From NCBI GenBank assembly GCA_038239345.1, contig JBBSEX010000004.1:124001-188000 (forward strand): 64,000 nucleotides of DNA. The letters run 5' to 3'. This document shows, piece after piece, positions 26,014 through 34,405 of the stretch (positions are counted from its first letter, which is position 1; every line of letters starts with the position of its first letter). Under the pieces are notes generated by a model. The model searched no databases. It was not told the origin of the DNA and worked only from the letters and a program-made list of their open reading frames with translations. The stretch is from JBBSEX01 sp038239345. Its GTDB lineage: Bacteria; Acidobacteriota; Terriglobia; Bryobacterales; Bryobacteraceae. The translations under genes were made by a program, and so were the position numbers.

Positions 26014-26346
26014 TTATCCCTCTTCCTGCTGAAAGGTTCGTCTTGTTGGCATCGCCTGAAGGCGATCGTTCATCGTATATGAATCCGCCGCGCCTGGTTT
26101 CAGGTGATCCAGGTTCGCAGTATTACTCCTCGTTTGCACGGGGAGATTAGTGGCAAGAGAAGCTAATCCAGCCACGGCGTCGTACAGTAGATCGAACTCT
26201 GGGCTCTACAGTAATTGCGCCAAATACGGAAGTGCTTCTCGCGTATCGATGGCTCTGAGTGTATGTGCTGCGCACCCTCTTATCGAGGATGGAACATCGG
26301 GCTGGTTAGCCACTTGCCCGAGAACCACAGCCGCGGCGGGCGTGGC
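26014..26346 (-). pseudogene. Remnant of a HEAT-repeat protein gene
   Basis: Reverse-strand reading gives VVLGQVANQPDVPSSIRGCA, HTLRAIDTREALPYLAQLL, a TAG stop at 26208-26206, then SPEFDLLYDAVAGLASLATN and further residues to a stop at 26014. The alternating helix pattern and the ALPYL and AVAGLAS segments are HEAT-like. The 5' side meets an in-frame stop at 26347-26349, next to the repeat at 26354. I read it as a truncated, stop-interrupted gene, perhaps broken by that insertion. Confidence 0.5.
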
Positions 26347-26353
26347 TCAAAAG

Positions 26354-26643
26354 GGGGTCTGACACCACTGCCACTTTCTTTATTGACGTCCCACAAGCAG
26401 TTTCAACGAGTTAGTGCTCGTGCCGTCAATGGAGTGGTAAACCCACAACAGCGGCGAAGCGGAGGGAAAGCTGGAAATTTGGCAAAAATGCGGGCATTTC
26501 GGACCTATTGAACATTTTCGCACTAAATTGGTTTAGGACGTCATTGTAAGCACGAAAATGGGCCAAATCACCTGTCGAGAGGCCGATTTCACAACCTAAA
26601 TGCCGAATCTTATCGATTTCAGGGAATTGAGGTGTCTGACCCC
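26354..26643. mobile_element. Possible small non-autonomous element bounded by inverted 13-base repeats
   Basis: GGGGTCTGACACC (26354-26366) and GGTGTCTGACCCC (26631-26643) are inverted copies differing only at the centre. They enclose about 265 bases in which I recognise no gene. The left edge coincides with the break of the HEAT-repeat remnant. The right edge lies inside the 3' end of the membrane-protein gene. Related repeats occur at 35226-35589. No transposase is present, so mobility is an inference. Confidence 0.4.
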
Positions 26644-28656
26644 GTATTCTTTGGCGGCTTTCGGCAGTCCGAAAATTGCGTACAGCGCCAGCAAAATACA
26701 GGTAAGCAGGCTGATGATGCGGCAAACACGCATCTCCCATCCGCCGTCATAACGTAGTTCTACGTGATTTTGGCCCGGCCCCGGCGTCTTCAGCCACATC
26801 AAGCCGAGTCCGTCGCGATGGATTGCGACCTCGACTCCGTTTACCCGCGCGTGCCAGCCGGGATGATAGGAAACCTGGATAGCGATCACCTGCCCGGGCG
26901 ATACATCGGCGTCCGCCTCCGCTTGGTCGTGCCCTTTCCAGAGCCATGTGGCCAGGGGCAATTCGGCGCGTTCCAGGCCGTCTACGAAGCGCTTGATTTC
27001 GGCCGTATCGTTTCCCCGCTCCGGATTATGCCGTACCACGTCATCTTCTTTGACAACATGGGCCAGGGATAACGAGCGGATGGGAATGCTGTAGATGGTG
27101 GTGTCGTTCTCTTTCCAGATGGGCTCCAGCAGGCCATCGAATTTATCAGGGTCCGCAAAGGGGTGCCACATCTCGGGGCTCATCTTGCCAGGCACCGCGA
27201 TCGCTTGCACGCCGAATGCTTTCAACCAGAGCAAACCCTTCTCGGCCTGGGGATTCGCGGGGCCATCGCCAATATAGAGAAATCGGAAAGCCATCTGATG
27301 CACTTGACTGAACGCGGTGCTAAACGAACTACCGGCGAATTGAGCGCGGCTGGAGAAGTGATTGAACCATTCGGCCGTACTGCCAGCGAGAAACACTCGG
27401 CCACCGGGCGGAAGATTCGCGTCGATAAAGCGGGCTGCCTTATAGTCGAGTGTCGCGGTGATGTCGACCGGCGCGAAGACTTCCTTGGCATAGTGGCGAT
27501 GCTGACTGATCTGCTCGGCGCCCAATGACAGCAACGCCAGCGTCACCGCCCTCGCCACACTCGCCGGCATTCTCTTCCAAAGACTGCTCGCGACCACTAC
27601 CAGCAACAAAGCCCAAGCCAGATCCATTTCCATGTGATAGCGGAACGCTTGTGGCACGACCGTTCTACCCAGGAACGTCCACATAGCTGGAATGCTGGTG
27701 GTCAGCAGGGCAAAGAAAACAACAAAGCGAACCTGCCAATTGGCATTCCATCGCCGCAGCAGTCGCGATACTAAAACCCAAGCGAGAATCGCCAGCGATA
27801 TCGTTGTAAGCGCCGAGACATCCCACCCCGTCTCGCCACGAACCCTGGCATTTTCGCGAATGCTGGCGATTAACGATGGCGGCAGAGAGGGGCTGGCGAT
27901 GGCATAGGCGGCCAGGCCGAGTCCCGCGATCAGGGCTAGCCCACGCCACCATACTTCGCGGGCGAGACTGAAGACTAAACAGATGCCGCTAAGCACGATG
28001 AGAACCGGACCGAAAGCACTTGCCGCAGCTTCCAGGCTCATCAGTAGAACCGAAATAACGATATCGCGCCTGAATCGATGGAGCACCGCGCGGGTAAGGA
28101 ATATCCAGAGTATTGGCAGAATAATGAGGGCAGCCATGTGCGGCGTTTCGTCCCAAACGCCCATAAGATCAGTGCGGCGGTCTAGCAGCAGGTTTCTAAC
28201 ACCAAATTTGTCATCCGGTATCAGCAAACTGGACGGCGAGATTAGCGTGTAACACATGGCCACCGCCGTGCTTGCCACAGCGGAACGCGTTAACCAAAGC
28301 GCGAGCATGTAGAGTGTAAGCGGCCCCAAAATGTAATATAGTGCCGTCACTCCAAACCAGGCCCGGGATGGCGAGACAGACGCCAGGTGCGACCACATTG
28401 CGACCAGACCAGGTGTCAGCGGAGCGTAGACGAACTCAAAGGGCGCCCCGCCGTCGAAATACGGCCACCAACCGGGACGGAACCACTGGGTATCGGCAAG
28501 CCGGGCCATGGCCATCCAAAAGCCCTGCATGGAATTCATGTGGCCGCTGTCGTTTAAGAAGAACACGTCGCGGATTATGTAGCAATTCACCCAGAATACG
28601 GCGATCGCGCCAATAACCCACTTTAACCAATCGGGGATTCGCTCAAGCACGCCCAC
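26596..28656 (-). CDS. Large multi-pass membrane protein, GT-C/YfhO-like
   Basis: Protein of 686 aa with about a dozen membrane helices in the first two thirds (for example WVIGAIAVFWVNCYII) and a soluble C-terminal part (YHPGWHARVNGVEVAIHRDG) before a last helix. The first loop DGGAPFEFVYAPLTPGL, just after the first helix, and the terminal beta domain resemble YfhO-like and GT-C glycosyltransferase-related proteins. No substrate can be named. The start codon is GTG at 28656. The final residues, from about KEYGVRHL onward, are encoded by the GGTGTCTGACCCC repeat, so the original C-terminus has been replaced. Confidence 0.7.
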   Translation of the reverse strand: MGVLERIPDWLKWVIGAIAVFWVNCYIIRDVFFLNDSGHMNSMQGFWMAMARLADTQWFRPGWWPYFDGGAPFEFVYAPLTPGLVAMWSHLASVSPSRAWFGVTALYYILGPLTLYMLALWLTRSAVASTAVAMCYTLISPSSLLIPDDKFGVRNLLLDRRTDLMGVWDETPHMAALIILPILWIFLTRAVLHRFRRDIVISVLLMSLEAAASAFGPVLIVLSGICLVFSLAREVWWRGLALIAGLGLAAYAIASPSLPPSLIASIRENARVRGETGWDVSALTTISLAILAWVLVSRLLRRWNANWQVRFVVFFALLTTSIPAMWTFLGRTVVPQAFRYHMEMDLAWALLLVVVASSLWKRMPASVARAVTLALLSLGAEQISQHRHYAKEVFAPVDITATLDYKAARFIDANLPPGGRVFLAGSTAEWFNHFSSRAQFAGSSFSTAFSQVHQMAFRFLYIGDGPANPQAEKGLLWLKAFGVQAIAVPGKMSPEMWHPFADPDKFDGLLEPIWKENDTTIYSIPIRSLSLAHVVKEDDVVRHNPERGNDTAEIKRFVDGLERAELPLATWLWKGHDQAEADADVSPGQVIAIQVSYHPGWHARVNGVEVAIHRDGLGLMWLKTPGPGQNHVELRYDGGWEMRVCRIISLLTCILLALYAIFGLPKAAKEYGVRHLNSLKSIRFGI

Positions 28657-28716
28657 CCAGCATACAAGACGATACTTGGGAAACGGAGTGCTGGCGGGTG
28701 CATCCTACTTCATGAC

Positions 28717-29022
28717 ATGTCTAGACTAGCCGATCCCAACAGTAATGAATTTCGCTGTAACGCCTGTGGTCGATTCTTCAATTCGAAGGTGGACCTTTCC
28801 GCTCATGAAATGGAGTGCCGCAGTGCGAAGTTAGCCACTCCTGCAGGCGCAAAAAATCTAGCCGAAGAAGATGCGCGGCCCCACAAAAAGAATGACGCAG
28901 AAGTTCGAGATGCCGACGTTGCACTGCTGGCTTACTCCTACTGGGAGGTTCGCGGAGGCGAGCATGGGTCCGACCAGGAAGATTGGTTTCGAGCCGAAAA
29001 AGAATTGCGGAACGCGAGCTAG
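28717..29022 (+). CDS. Small protein with C2H2 zinc finger and DUF2934 domain
   Basis: Protein of 101 aa. Residues about 14-34 form a C2H2-type finger (C-x2-C, then twelve residues, H-x3-C; FRCNACGRFFNSKVDLSAHE), with cysteine as the last ligand. Residues about 66-98 match DUF2934 (ALLAYSYWEVRGGEHGSDQ, WFRAEKEL), a short helical domain common in Acidobacteriota and Proteobacteria. I infer a nucleic-acid- or protein-binding adaptor. It is followed 46 bases later by an HNH nuclease gene on the same strand, so the two may be co-expressed. Confidence 0.65.
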   Translation: MSRLADPNSNEFRCNACGRFFNSKVDLSAHEMECRSAKLATPAGAKNLAEEDARPHKKNDAEVRDADVALLAYSYWEVRGGEHGSDQEDWFRAEKELRNAS

Positions 29023-29068
29023 CGGGATTCCTTTTCCCCGACAATTCTATGGCCTAATTGTTCTAGAG

Positions 29069-29557
29069 ATGAGCAGCAAGTCGAGGACGATGCCCGGTGG
29101 AATCGCGGATCGAGAGTCGCTACCACGGGGCCTGGGCGATAGAGCGCTGTGCCGCTGGTGCAATCTGGAAGTGCCTCCGCGACGGTTTACCTTTTGTTCC
29201 GATTGGTGCGTGCATGAATGGCGGCTACGAACAAACCCGGGATATCTGCGGGAGCAAGTATATGCGCGCGATCGTGGCTTGTGCGGGCATTGCGCGGTAG
29301 ATACGCATGCGGCGTTTATCGATTTGAAACGGTCACGCGGAACGCACCGCTTGAAACTGCTTGCCCACTGGGGACTGAGATCGCTGAGGCGCAAGACCCT
29401 GTGGGACGCGGACCATATCGTACCGGTGGTGGAGGGCGGCGGGGAATGCGACTTATCGAATATTCGCACACTATGCGTAATCTGCCATCGCAGGGAAACA
29501 CAGGCCTTACGACAACGCCTGCGTGCCGAAACTCCCGCCCGCCGCCTACCGCCCTAA
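29069..29557 (+). CDS. HNH endonuclease domain protein
   Basis: Protein of 162 aa. An N-terminal zinc-ribbon-like element (CRWCNLEVPPRRFTFCSDWC) is followed by a second cysteine pair (LCGHC) and an HNH motif: WDADHIVPVVEGGGECDLSN, then CVICHRRET. The histidine-asparagine-histidine residues for metal binding and catalysis are all present. The open frame starts at 28871 inside the preceding gene, so ATG at 29069 is preferred. A start at the next ATG (MPGG) is also possible. It resembles McrA/HNH defence or homing-type nucleases, but no partner methylase is nearby. Its end overlaps the convergent DinB-fold gene by four bases. Confidence 0.75.
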   Translation: MSSKSRTMPGGIADRESLPRGLGDRALCRWCNLEVPPRRFTFCSDWCVHEWRLRTNPGYLREQVYARDRGLCGHCAVDTHAAFIDLKRSRGTHRLKLLAHWGLRSLRRKTLWDADHIVPVVEGGGECDLSNIRTLCVICHRRETQALRQRLRAETPARRLPP

Positions 29558-30048
29558 AAGGTATACGCCGGTGGCTTGATTTCTTTCATCCGTAGATACA
29601 CTTCGGCCTGTCCCCGATGGTGTGCCGTATGCGTGAAGGCAGACCAAATTCCTTCGCGAACGGATCCCGTTCCTGCCTTGCCCTCAAGTTGCTCAGGGGT
29701 CAGCGCGTCCAACTGTTTAATAACCCAATCGAAGGTATCGTTCAGCAATTTGATCGCGGTTGCCTTATCGTTCTTTTCAGGTTTGCCGAATGGCGGCTTT
29801 ACGCTGAGAGTGCGGCCGACCAGGAAGGCGTTCGCTACGCCAATATGGCTCATCAGTTCGCCAAAGCTCATCTCGTCTTTGTTCGGTTTGAAGTCGTAGG
29901 CAGATTCCGGCATGGCCTCGGCTACCGCGACCGTGAATTGCTTGGACGTTTTCCAATGCTTGATCTGTTCGTCAATAAACGCGTTGTGCTCGGCCAGCAC
30001 AGGCATCGCCAGCGCCAGCATACCGGAGAGCAGGTAAAGTTTTTTCAT
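29554..30048 (-). CDS. Secreted DinB-fold protein
   Basis: Protein of 164 aa with a clear signal peptide (MKKLYLLSGMLALAMPVLA) and a DinB-type four-helix bundle. The metal-binding histidines are visible in MSFGELMSHIGVAN (about residue 68) and THTAHHRGQAEVYLRM (about 141 and 145). This is the usual three-histidine arrangement of DinB/YfiT metalloproteins. DinB proteins are usually cytoplasmic thiol-transferases or damage-inducible proteins, so export is notable, though exported members are common in Acidobacteriota (recollection). It diverges from the CocE-type gene across only 28 bases, which contain a perfect 5-base-arm dyad. Confidence 0.8.
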   Translation of the reverse strand: MKKLYLLSGMLALAMPVLAEHNAFIDEQIKHWKTSKQFTVAVAEAMPESAYDFKPNKDEMSFGELMSHIGVANAFLVGRTLSVKPPFGKPEKNDKATAIKLLNDTFDWVIKQLDALTPEQLEGKAGTGSVREGIWSAFTHTAHHRGQAEVYLRMKEIKPPAYTF

Positions 30049-30055
30049 ACGAACC

Positions 30056-30068
30056 AGTGTCCTACACT
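30056..30068. promoter_or_regulatory. Operator-like dyad between divergent genes
   Basis: AGTGT-CCT-ACACT is a perfect dyad centred in the 28-base space between the DinB-fold gene and the CocE-type gene. Its form (AGTGT/ACACT) resembles BlaI/PenR-type operators. No such regulator is in the window. Confidence 0.3.
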
Positions 30069-30076
30069 AGAACGTT

Positions 30077-31927
30077 ATGAAGCTGATCATCTATTTGCTT
30101 GTGGCCGGTTCGGCCTTTGGGCAGGGGCTGGAGTACGTCAAAGCGAACTACACCAAGTACGAGTATTTGATTCCGGTTCGCGACGGGAAAAAGCTATTCA
30201 CTTCCGTGTATATCCCCAAAGATACTTCGGAGGCGTGGCCGATTATGTTCGACCGCACTCCCTACAGCGTCGCGCCATACGGTGTTGACAATTACAAAAC
30301 GACGCTGGGGCCTTCCGAGAAGTTCACCAAGGATAAGTTCATCTTCGTATATCAGGATGTACGCGGGCGCAATATGTCGGAAGGCGAGTTCGTAAATATG
30401 ACGCCCCAGATCGACAAGAAGCGAGGACCGCAGGACGTCGACGAAAGTTCCGATACTTACGACACCATCGAATGGATGATCAAGAACATTTCCAACAACA
30501 ACGGCAAAGTTGGAATGTGGGGGATTTCCTATCCAGGCTTCTATACGGCCGCCGGCATCATTGATGCGCATCCAGCGTTAAAGGCCGCCTCCCCGCAAGC
30601 GCCCATCGCCGATTGGTTTGTCGGTGACGATTTTCATCATAACGGCGCGCTCTATCTGCCACACGCCTATCGCTTCTTCAGCTTCTTCGGTAAGGCGCGG
30701 CCCGAGCCCGCGATTCCCGCCGACGTGCGCCCCAACGCCGCCGCCAATCTTCCCGACGCGTACAAGTTTTATCTCGAGTTGGGCCCGCTTGCCAATGCGA
30801 ACGAGAAGTTCTTCAAGAACGACATTGCGTTTTGGAACGACATGATGAAGCACAGCAACTACGATGAGTTCTGGCAGGCTCGCAACCTGCGGCCGCACTT
30901 GAGAAACATCAAGCCGGCGGTGCTTACGGTGGGTGGTTGGTTCGATGCCGAGGATCTATTCGGCGCGTTGAATACGTACTCGTCCATCGAAAAGAATAGC
31001 CCCGGCGCAACAAACACGCTGGTGATGGGACCTTGGTTTCACGGCGGTTGGAGCCGCGGCGATGGAGCGTCGCTGGGCAACGTGAAGTTCGGCGCGAAGA
31101 CATCGGAGTTTTATCGCGAGAACATCGAGTTTCCGTTTTTCAACTTCTACCTCAAAGGGAAGGGCGACCCTAAGCTGCCCGAGGCCTACGTCTTTGAGAC
31201 GGGTACAAATATCTGGCGCAAGCTGGATAGCTGGCCGCCGAAGAACGTGCAGACCAGGACCCTCTATTTCCACCCCAACGGTACGCTGTCATTCGACGCT
31301 CCGGCGGAAACTGGCGATTCGTTCGACGAGTACGTCAGCGATCCCAATAAGCCCGTGCCGTACGTAATCGGGCAGGCCGCGGGTATGACGCGTGAGCATA
31401 TGACCGACGATCAGCGCTTCGCATCCACGCGCCCCGATGTACTGACGTATCAATCCGCCGTTCTGACGGACGACATCACGATCGCCGGGCCGCTTACCCC
31501 GCGCCTCTTCGTCTCCACCACCGGCACCGATTCCGACTTCGTGGTGAAACTGATCGACGTCTACTCCGACGATTTTCCCGATCAGGATCCCAATCCGACA
31601 GGCATCCGGATGGCAGGCTATCAGCAACTTCTGCGGGGCGAAATCTTCCGCGGCAAGTACCGTAACAGCTTCGAGAAACCGGAACCCTTCTCTCCCGGCA
31701 AGGTGGAGAAAATTGAGTACGTCATGCCCGACATATTTCATACTTTCCGCAAGGGCCATCGCATTATGGTGCAGGTTCAGAGTTCCTGGTTCCCATTGGC
31801 CGACCGCAATCCACAGAAGTTCATCGACATTTACAACGCGAAATTAACGGATTTCCAGAAGGCCACGGAGCGCGTTTATCACTCCACCTCGGCAATGTCC
31901 GGCGTCAAAGTGCAGGTGATGAAATAG
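30077..31927 (+). CDS. CocE/NonD-family serine hydrolase, secreted
   Basis: Exported alpha/beta hydrolase of 616 aa with a signal peptide (MKLIIYLLVAGSAFG). The N-terminal domain begins with the family strand LIPVRDGKKLFTSVYIPKD and has the nucleophile elbow GMWGISYPGFYT, with the serine near residue 150. MGPWFHGGW carries the likely catalytic histidine region. The last 200 residues are the jelly-roll X-Pro dipeptidyl-peptidase C-terminal domain (LTPRLFVSTTGTDSDF). The family covers glutaryl acylases, amino-ester hydrolases and cocaine esterase, so the substrate stays open. Its TAG stop overlaps the GTG start of the next gene by one base. Confidence 0.88.
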   Translation: MKLIIYLLVAGSAFGQGLEYVKANYTKYEYLIPVRDGKKLFTSVYIPKDTSEAWPIMFDRTPYSVAPYGVDNYKTTLGPSEKFTKDKFIFVYQDVRGRNMSEGEFVNMTPQIDKKRGPQDVDESSDTYDTIEWMIKNISNNNGKVGMWGISYPGFYTAAGIIDAHPALKAASPQAPIADWFVGDDFHHNGALYLPHAYRFFSFFGKARPEPAIPADVRPNAAANLPDAYKFYLELGPLANANEKFFKNDIAFWNDMMKHSNYDEFWQARNLRPHLRNIKPAVLTVGGWFDAEDLFGALNTYSSIEKNSPGATNTLVMGPWFHGGWSRGDGASLGNVKFGAKTSEFYRENIEFPFFNFYLKGKGDPKLPEAYVFETGTNIWRKLDSWPPKNVQTRTLYFHPNGTLSFDAPAETGDSFDEYVSDPNKPVPYVIGQAAGMTREHMTDDQRFASTRPDVLTYQSAVLTDDITIAGPLTPRLFVSTTGTDSDFVVKLIDVYSDDFPDQDPNPTGIRMAGYQQLLRGEIFRGKYRNSFEKPEPFSPGKVEKIEYVMPDIFHTFRKGHRIMVQVQSSWFPLADRNPQKFIDIYNAKLTDFQKATERVYHSTSAMSGVKVQVMK

Positions 31928-33060
31928 TGAACTTCGATGTTGCAGTGGTAGGGGCCGGAGTCTTCGGATCCTGGACCGCGCATCATCTCCAGAGCGCCGG
32001 CCGCCGTGTAGTGCTGATCGACGCCCATGGTGCCGGCAACAGCCGGTCAAGTTCTGGCGGCGAAACTCGCATTATCCGCATGTCGTATGGCGAGCACGCA
32101 CTCTATACCCAATGGTCGCAAGGTTCACTCGATCAATGGAAAGACTTAGGCGAGCGTTCGAGGACCCAATTGTTCATCCCCTGCGGCGTGCTGGTGACCG
32201 CGCCTTCCGATAGTGAATTTCTTACCGCAACCCGTCGAACGCTGACTGAATCTGGCGTGCCGTTCGATGTGTTGAGCGTCAGCCAACTACGGTCCGCGTA
32301 TCCGCAGATGGAGTTTAGCGACATCGCCTCCGGAATCTTCGAGCCGGGCAGTGGCGCTCTACTTGCCAGGCGCGCCGTGCAAACGGTGGTTGATGAAGCG
32401 ATCGGTCTGGGCGTCGAATTTCGGACTGATGCCGTGCAAGCCCCAGCTGATCCATTTGATAGTTTGGCCACCAGCGAGGGAAGCATTACGGCCGATCAGT
32501 ATGTGTTTGCCTGTGGGCCGTGGCTACCGAAGCTATTCCCGCAAGTGGTGGGAGCACGTATCCAGCCGAGCCGTCAGGAGGTTTTCTTCTTCGGTACCGC
32601 GGCCGGGGATCGGCGTTTCCGCGCGCCCGCCATGCCAGTCTGGATTGACTTCTTCGACGGCTTCTATTCTTTACCCGATATCGAGAGTCGAGGCTTCAAG
32701 CTAGCAGTCGATTCCCATGGGCCGCCCTTCGATCCCGATACGGAAGATCGTCAAGTTACGCCGCAAAAACTCGATGAGGTGCGGGGGTTTCTGAGCCGCC
32801 GTTTTCCCGCGCTCTCCAACGCCCCGCTCCTTGAGGCTCGGGTCTGCCAGTATGAAAACACATCCAACGGTGACTTTCTGATTGATCGCCACCCCACGTT
32901 TCCAAATGTCTGGCTGGTGGGCGGAGGGTCCGGCCATGGCTTCAAACATGGGCCCGCGCTGGGCCAACACGTCGCCCGCCTGGTGACTGGCGAGGCAGCC
33001 TTGGAACCGCGATTTTCGCTGGCAGCAAAAGAAGTTGTCCGCGCTAGAACCGTCTACTAA
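31927..33060 (+). CDS. FAD-dependent amine oxidoreductase, sarcosine oxidase-like
   Basis: Flavoprotein of 377 aa. The dinucleotide-binding motif is VVGAGVFGSWTAHHL at residues 6-20. SRSSSGGETRIIRMSYGEH matches the SoxA/MTOX group, in which this loop contacts the covalent FAD. The C-terminal GGGSGHGFKHGPALGQHVA closes the FAD site. The protein should oxidise an N-methylated or cyclic secondary amine, releasing hydrogen peroxide. It starts with GTG overlapping the previous stop codon, so the hydrolase and the oxidase are probably co-translated. Confidence 0.88.
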   Translation: MNFDVAVVGAGVFGSWTAHHLQSAGRRVVLIDAHGAGNSRSSSGGETRIIRMSYGEHALYTQWSQGSLDQWKDLGERSRTQLFIPCGVLVTAPSDSEFLTATRRTLTESGVPFDVLSVSQLRSAYPQMEFSDIASGIFEPGSGALLARRAVQTVVDEAIGLGVEFRTDAVQAPADPFDSLATSEGSITADQYVFACGPWLPKLFPQVVGARIQPSRQEVFFFGTAAGDRRFRAPAMPVWIDFFDGFYSLPDIESRGFKLAVDSHGPPFDPDTEDRQVTPQKLDEVRGFLSRRFPALSNAPLLEARVCQYENTSNGDFLIDRHPTFPNVWLVGGGSGHGFKHGPALGQHVARLVTGEAALEPRFSLAAKEVVRARTVY

Positions 33061-33103
33061 AACTTTTTGCGTTCTTTCGCCGCGCTTGTGCGTAACTACA
33101 GTT

Positions 33104-33601
33104 GTGGATTTCGCGGAAGTAGTTAGCCGGCACCAATCGATGGTCTTCAGTTTGGCCTGGCACTTCCTGCGCGATCGGGCCGTGGCCGAAGAACTATCGC
33201 AAGACGTGTTCTTCGAGTTACATCGAAACATCGGGCGGCTGGGATCCGAATCGCACATTCGCTTTTGGCTCCGGCAAGTCACCAGCCGGCGCTGCATCAA
33301 TGAATCGCGGCGCCGGAAGTTGCGGCCGAAATTCGGATTGAACGAGGTTCCCGAACCCGCCGCGGTGCATGTGGATCGCGACCCAATGTTGTCGGAAACC
33401 CTTCGGCGCCTGATGGCGGGTTTGCCGGAACGAGCTCGTTTTGTAGTGCTGCTGCGTTATCAAGAGGATTTAGAACCACTAGAGATCGCGCAGGTGCTGG
33501 AGATGCCCATCGCGACGGTAAAGAGTCATTTGCGCCGATCGTTGGCAATATTTCGCGCGCGGCTCGCACCTAAGGAGTGCATTCATGAATCTCGAGGATG
33601 A
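33104..33601 (+). CDS. ECF-type RNA polymerase sigma factor (1)
   Basis: Sigma-70-family factor of 165 aa. Region 2 includes HQSMVFSLAWHFLRDRAVAE and ELSQDVFFELHRNI. Region 4 has LPERARFVVLLRYQEDLEP and the recognition helix MPIATVKSHLRRSLAIF. The frame is open from 33035, overlapping the oxidase gene. GTG at 33104 (VDFAEVVSRHQ) is preferred because it leaves a normal ECF N-terminus, but this is uncertain. It heads an overlapping group of a small membrane protein, a DUF4252 protein and a LolA-like protein, presumably its regulator and targets. Confidence 0.85.
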   Translation: MDFAEVVSRHQSMVFSLAWHFLRDRAVAEELSQDVFFELHRNIGRLGSESHIRFWLRQVTSRRCINESRRRKLRPKFGLNEVPEPAAVHVDRDPMLSETLRRLMAGLPERARFVVLLRYQEDLEPLEIAQVLEMPIATVKSHLRRSLAIFRARLAPKECIHESRG

Positions 33602-33854
33602 TCTTCGATTCGCCTTAAGGCGCGTCGAAGCCCCGGTCGATTTCGCCGCGACATTTCGCAAACCACCGTCGTCCGGGAGGTCGTATTACGCCACCGCCGC
33701 GGCAGTCGCGCTACTGGCTCTGATACCGATTGGAATTCAGGAATACCGGGAACGCCGACAAGGCGAGACGGCGAAAGAAGAACTGAAACTGGCGATGCAC
33801 GTAGCAAGCGGGAAACTGCAGCACACAAGAGAACTGATGAGGAAGAATCAATGA
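33585..33854 (+). CDS. Small membrane protein, probable anti-sigma factor
   Basis: Protein of 89 aa with an N-terminal soluble stretch, one membrane helix (about 34-50, YYATAAAVALLALIPIGI) and a helical tail (KEELKLAMHVASGKLQHTRE). It overlaps the upstream sigma-factor gene by 17 bases and the next gene by four. Position, size and topology suggest an anti-sigma factor. No zinc-binding HCC motif is present, and I recognise no family, so this role is inferred from context. Confidence 0.6.
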   Translation: MNLEDDLRFALRRVEAPVDFAATFRKPPSSGRSYYATAAAVALLALIPIGIQEYRERRQGETAKEELKLAMHVASGKLQHTRELMRKNQ

Positions 33855-34405
33855 AAAAGTTTCTAGGTCTGGTAGCACTAGCATTGCCCCTTTGCGCGCA
33901 AAGCTTCGATTTGAAGAGTTTGGATCGCTTTGCTCCATTAGCGAGCGACACGGTGGACGTCACGCTGGACGGACCGTTGTTGCAGCTCGCGGCCAAGTTT
34001 CTCTCAAACAGCGATCCTGACGAAGCCAAGATCAAGAGGCTTGTAGGCGGACTGAAAGGGATCTACGTCCGTAGCTTTGAGTTCGAGAAAGAAGGCGTGT
34101 ATACGCCCGCCGATGTCGATGGAATCCGCTCGCAGATACGAATTCCCGAATGGTCGCGGATCGTCGGGGTGAAGAGCAAAAAAGATGGACAGAATGCCGA
34201 AATTTTCTTACGAACGAATGGTACGGATAAGGTCAGTGGGATCACGATCCTAATGACCGCCCCCAAAGGTCTGACTGTTGTGCAGATCGCGGGAACGGTT
34301 AATTTGGACGACCTGAGCGATTTGAGCGGCAACTTCGGTGTGCCGAATCTTGAGCTTGATACGAAGGGATCGAAAGGAGCGAAGGGATCGAAAGGGCCAA
34401 AATGA
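33851..34405 (+). CDS. Exported DUF4252 protein with glycine-lysine-rich tail
   Basis: Protein of 184 aa with a signal peptide (MKKFLGLVALALPLCAQS). The mature part matches the DUF4252 pattern: FDLKSLDRFAPLASDTVDV near the start and LKGIYVRSFEFEKEGVYT in the middle. The family is small and uncharacterised. The C-terminus is an unusual low-complexity tail, TKGSKGAKGSKGPK, encoded by near-identical GGGATCGAAAGG-type units. Overlaps of four bases with both neighbours place it in the ECF sigma operon, so it is a likely product of that stress-response unit. Confidence 0.75.
   Translation: MKKFLGLVALALPLCAQSFDLKSLDRFAPLASDTVDVTLDGPLLQLAAKFLSNSDPDEAKIKRLVGGLKGIYVRSFEFEKEGVYTPADVDGIRSQIRIPEWSRIVGVKSKKDGQNAEIFLRTNGTDKVSGITILMTAPKGLTVVQIAGTVNLDDLSDLSGNFGVPNLELDTKGSKGAKGSKGPK

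Noticed and set aside
26426..26740. 104-codon minus-strand frame between the inverted repeats
   Set aside because: No family resemblance, and it overlaps the end of the membrane-protein gene in another frame. It is treated as interior of the possible element.
33093..33102. AACT-AC-AGTT dyad before the ECF sigma gene as an operator
   Set aside because: Arms of only four bases and overlap with the likely coding start make it too weak to list.
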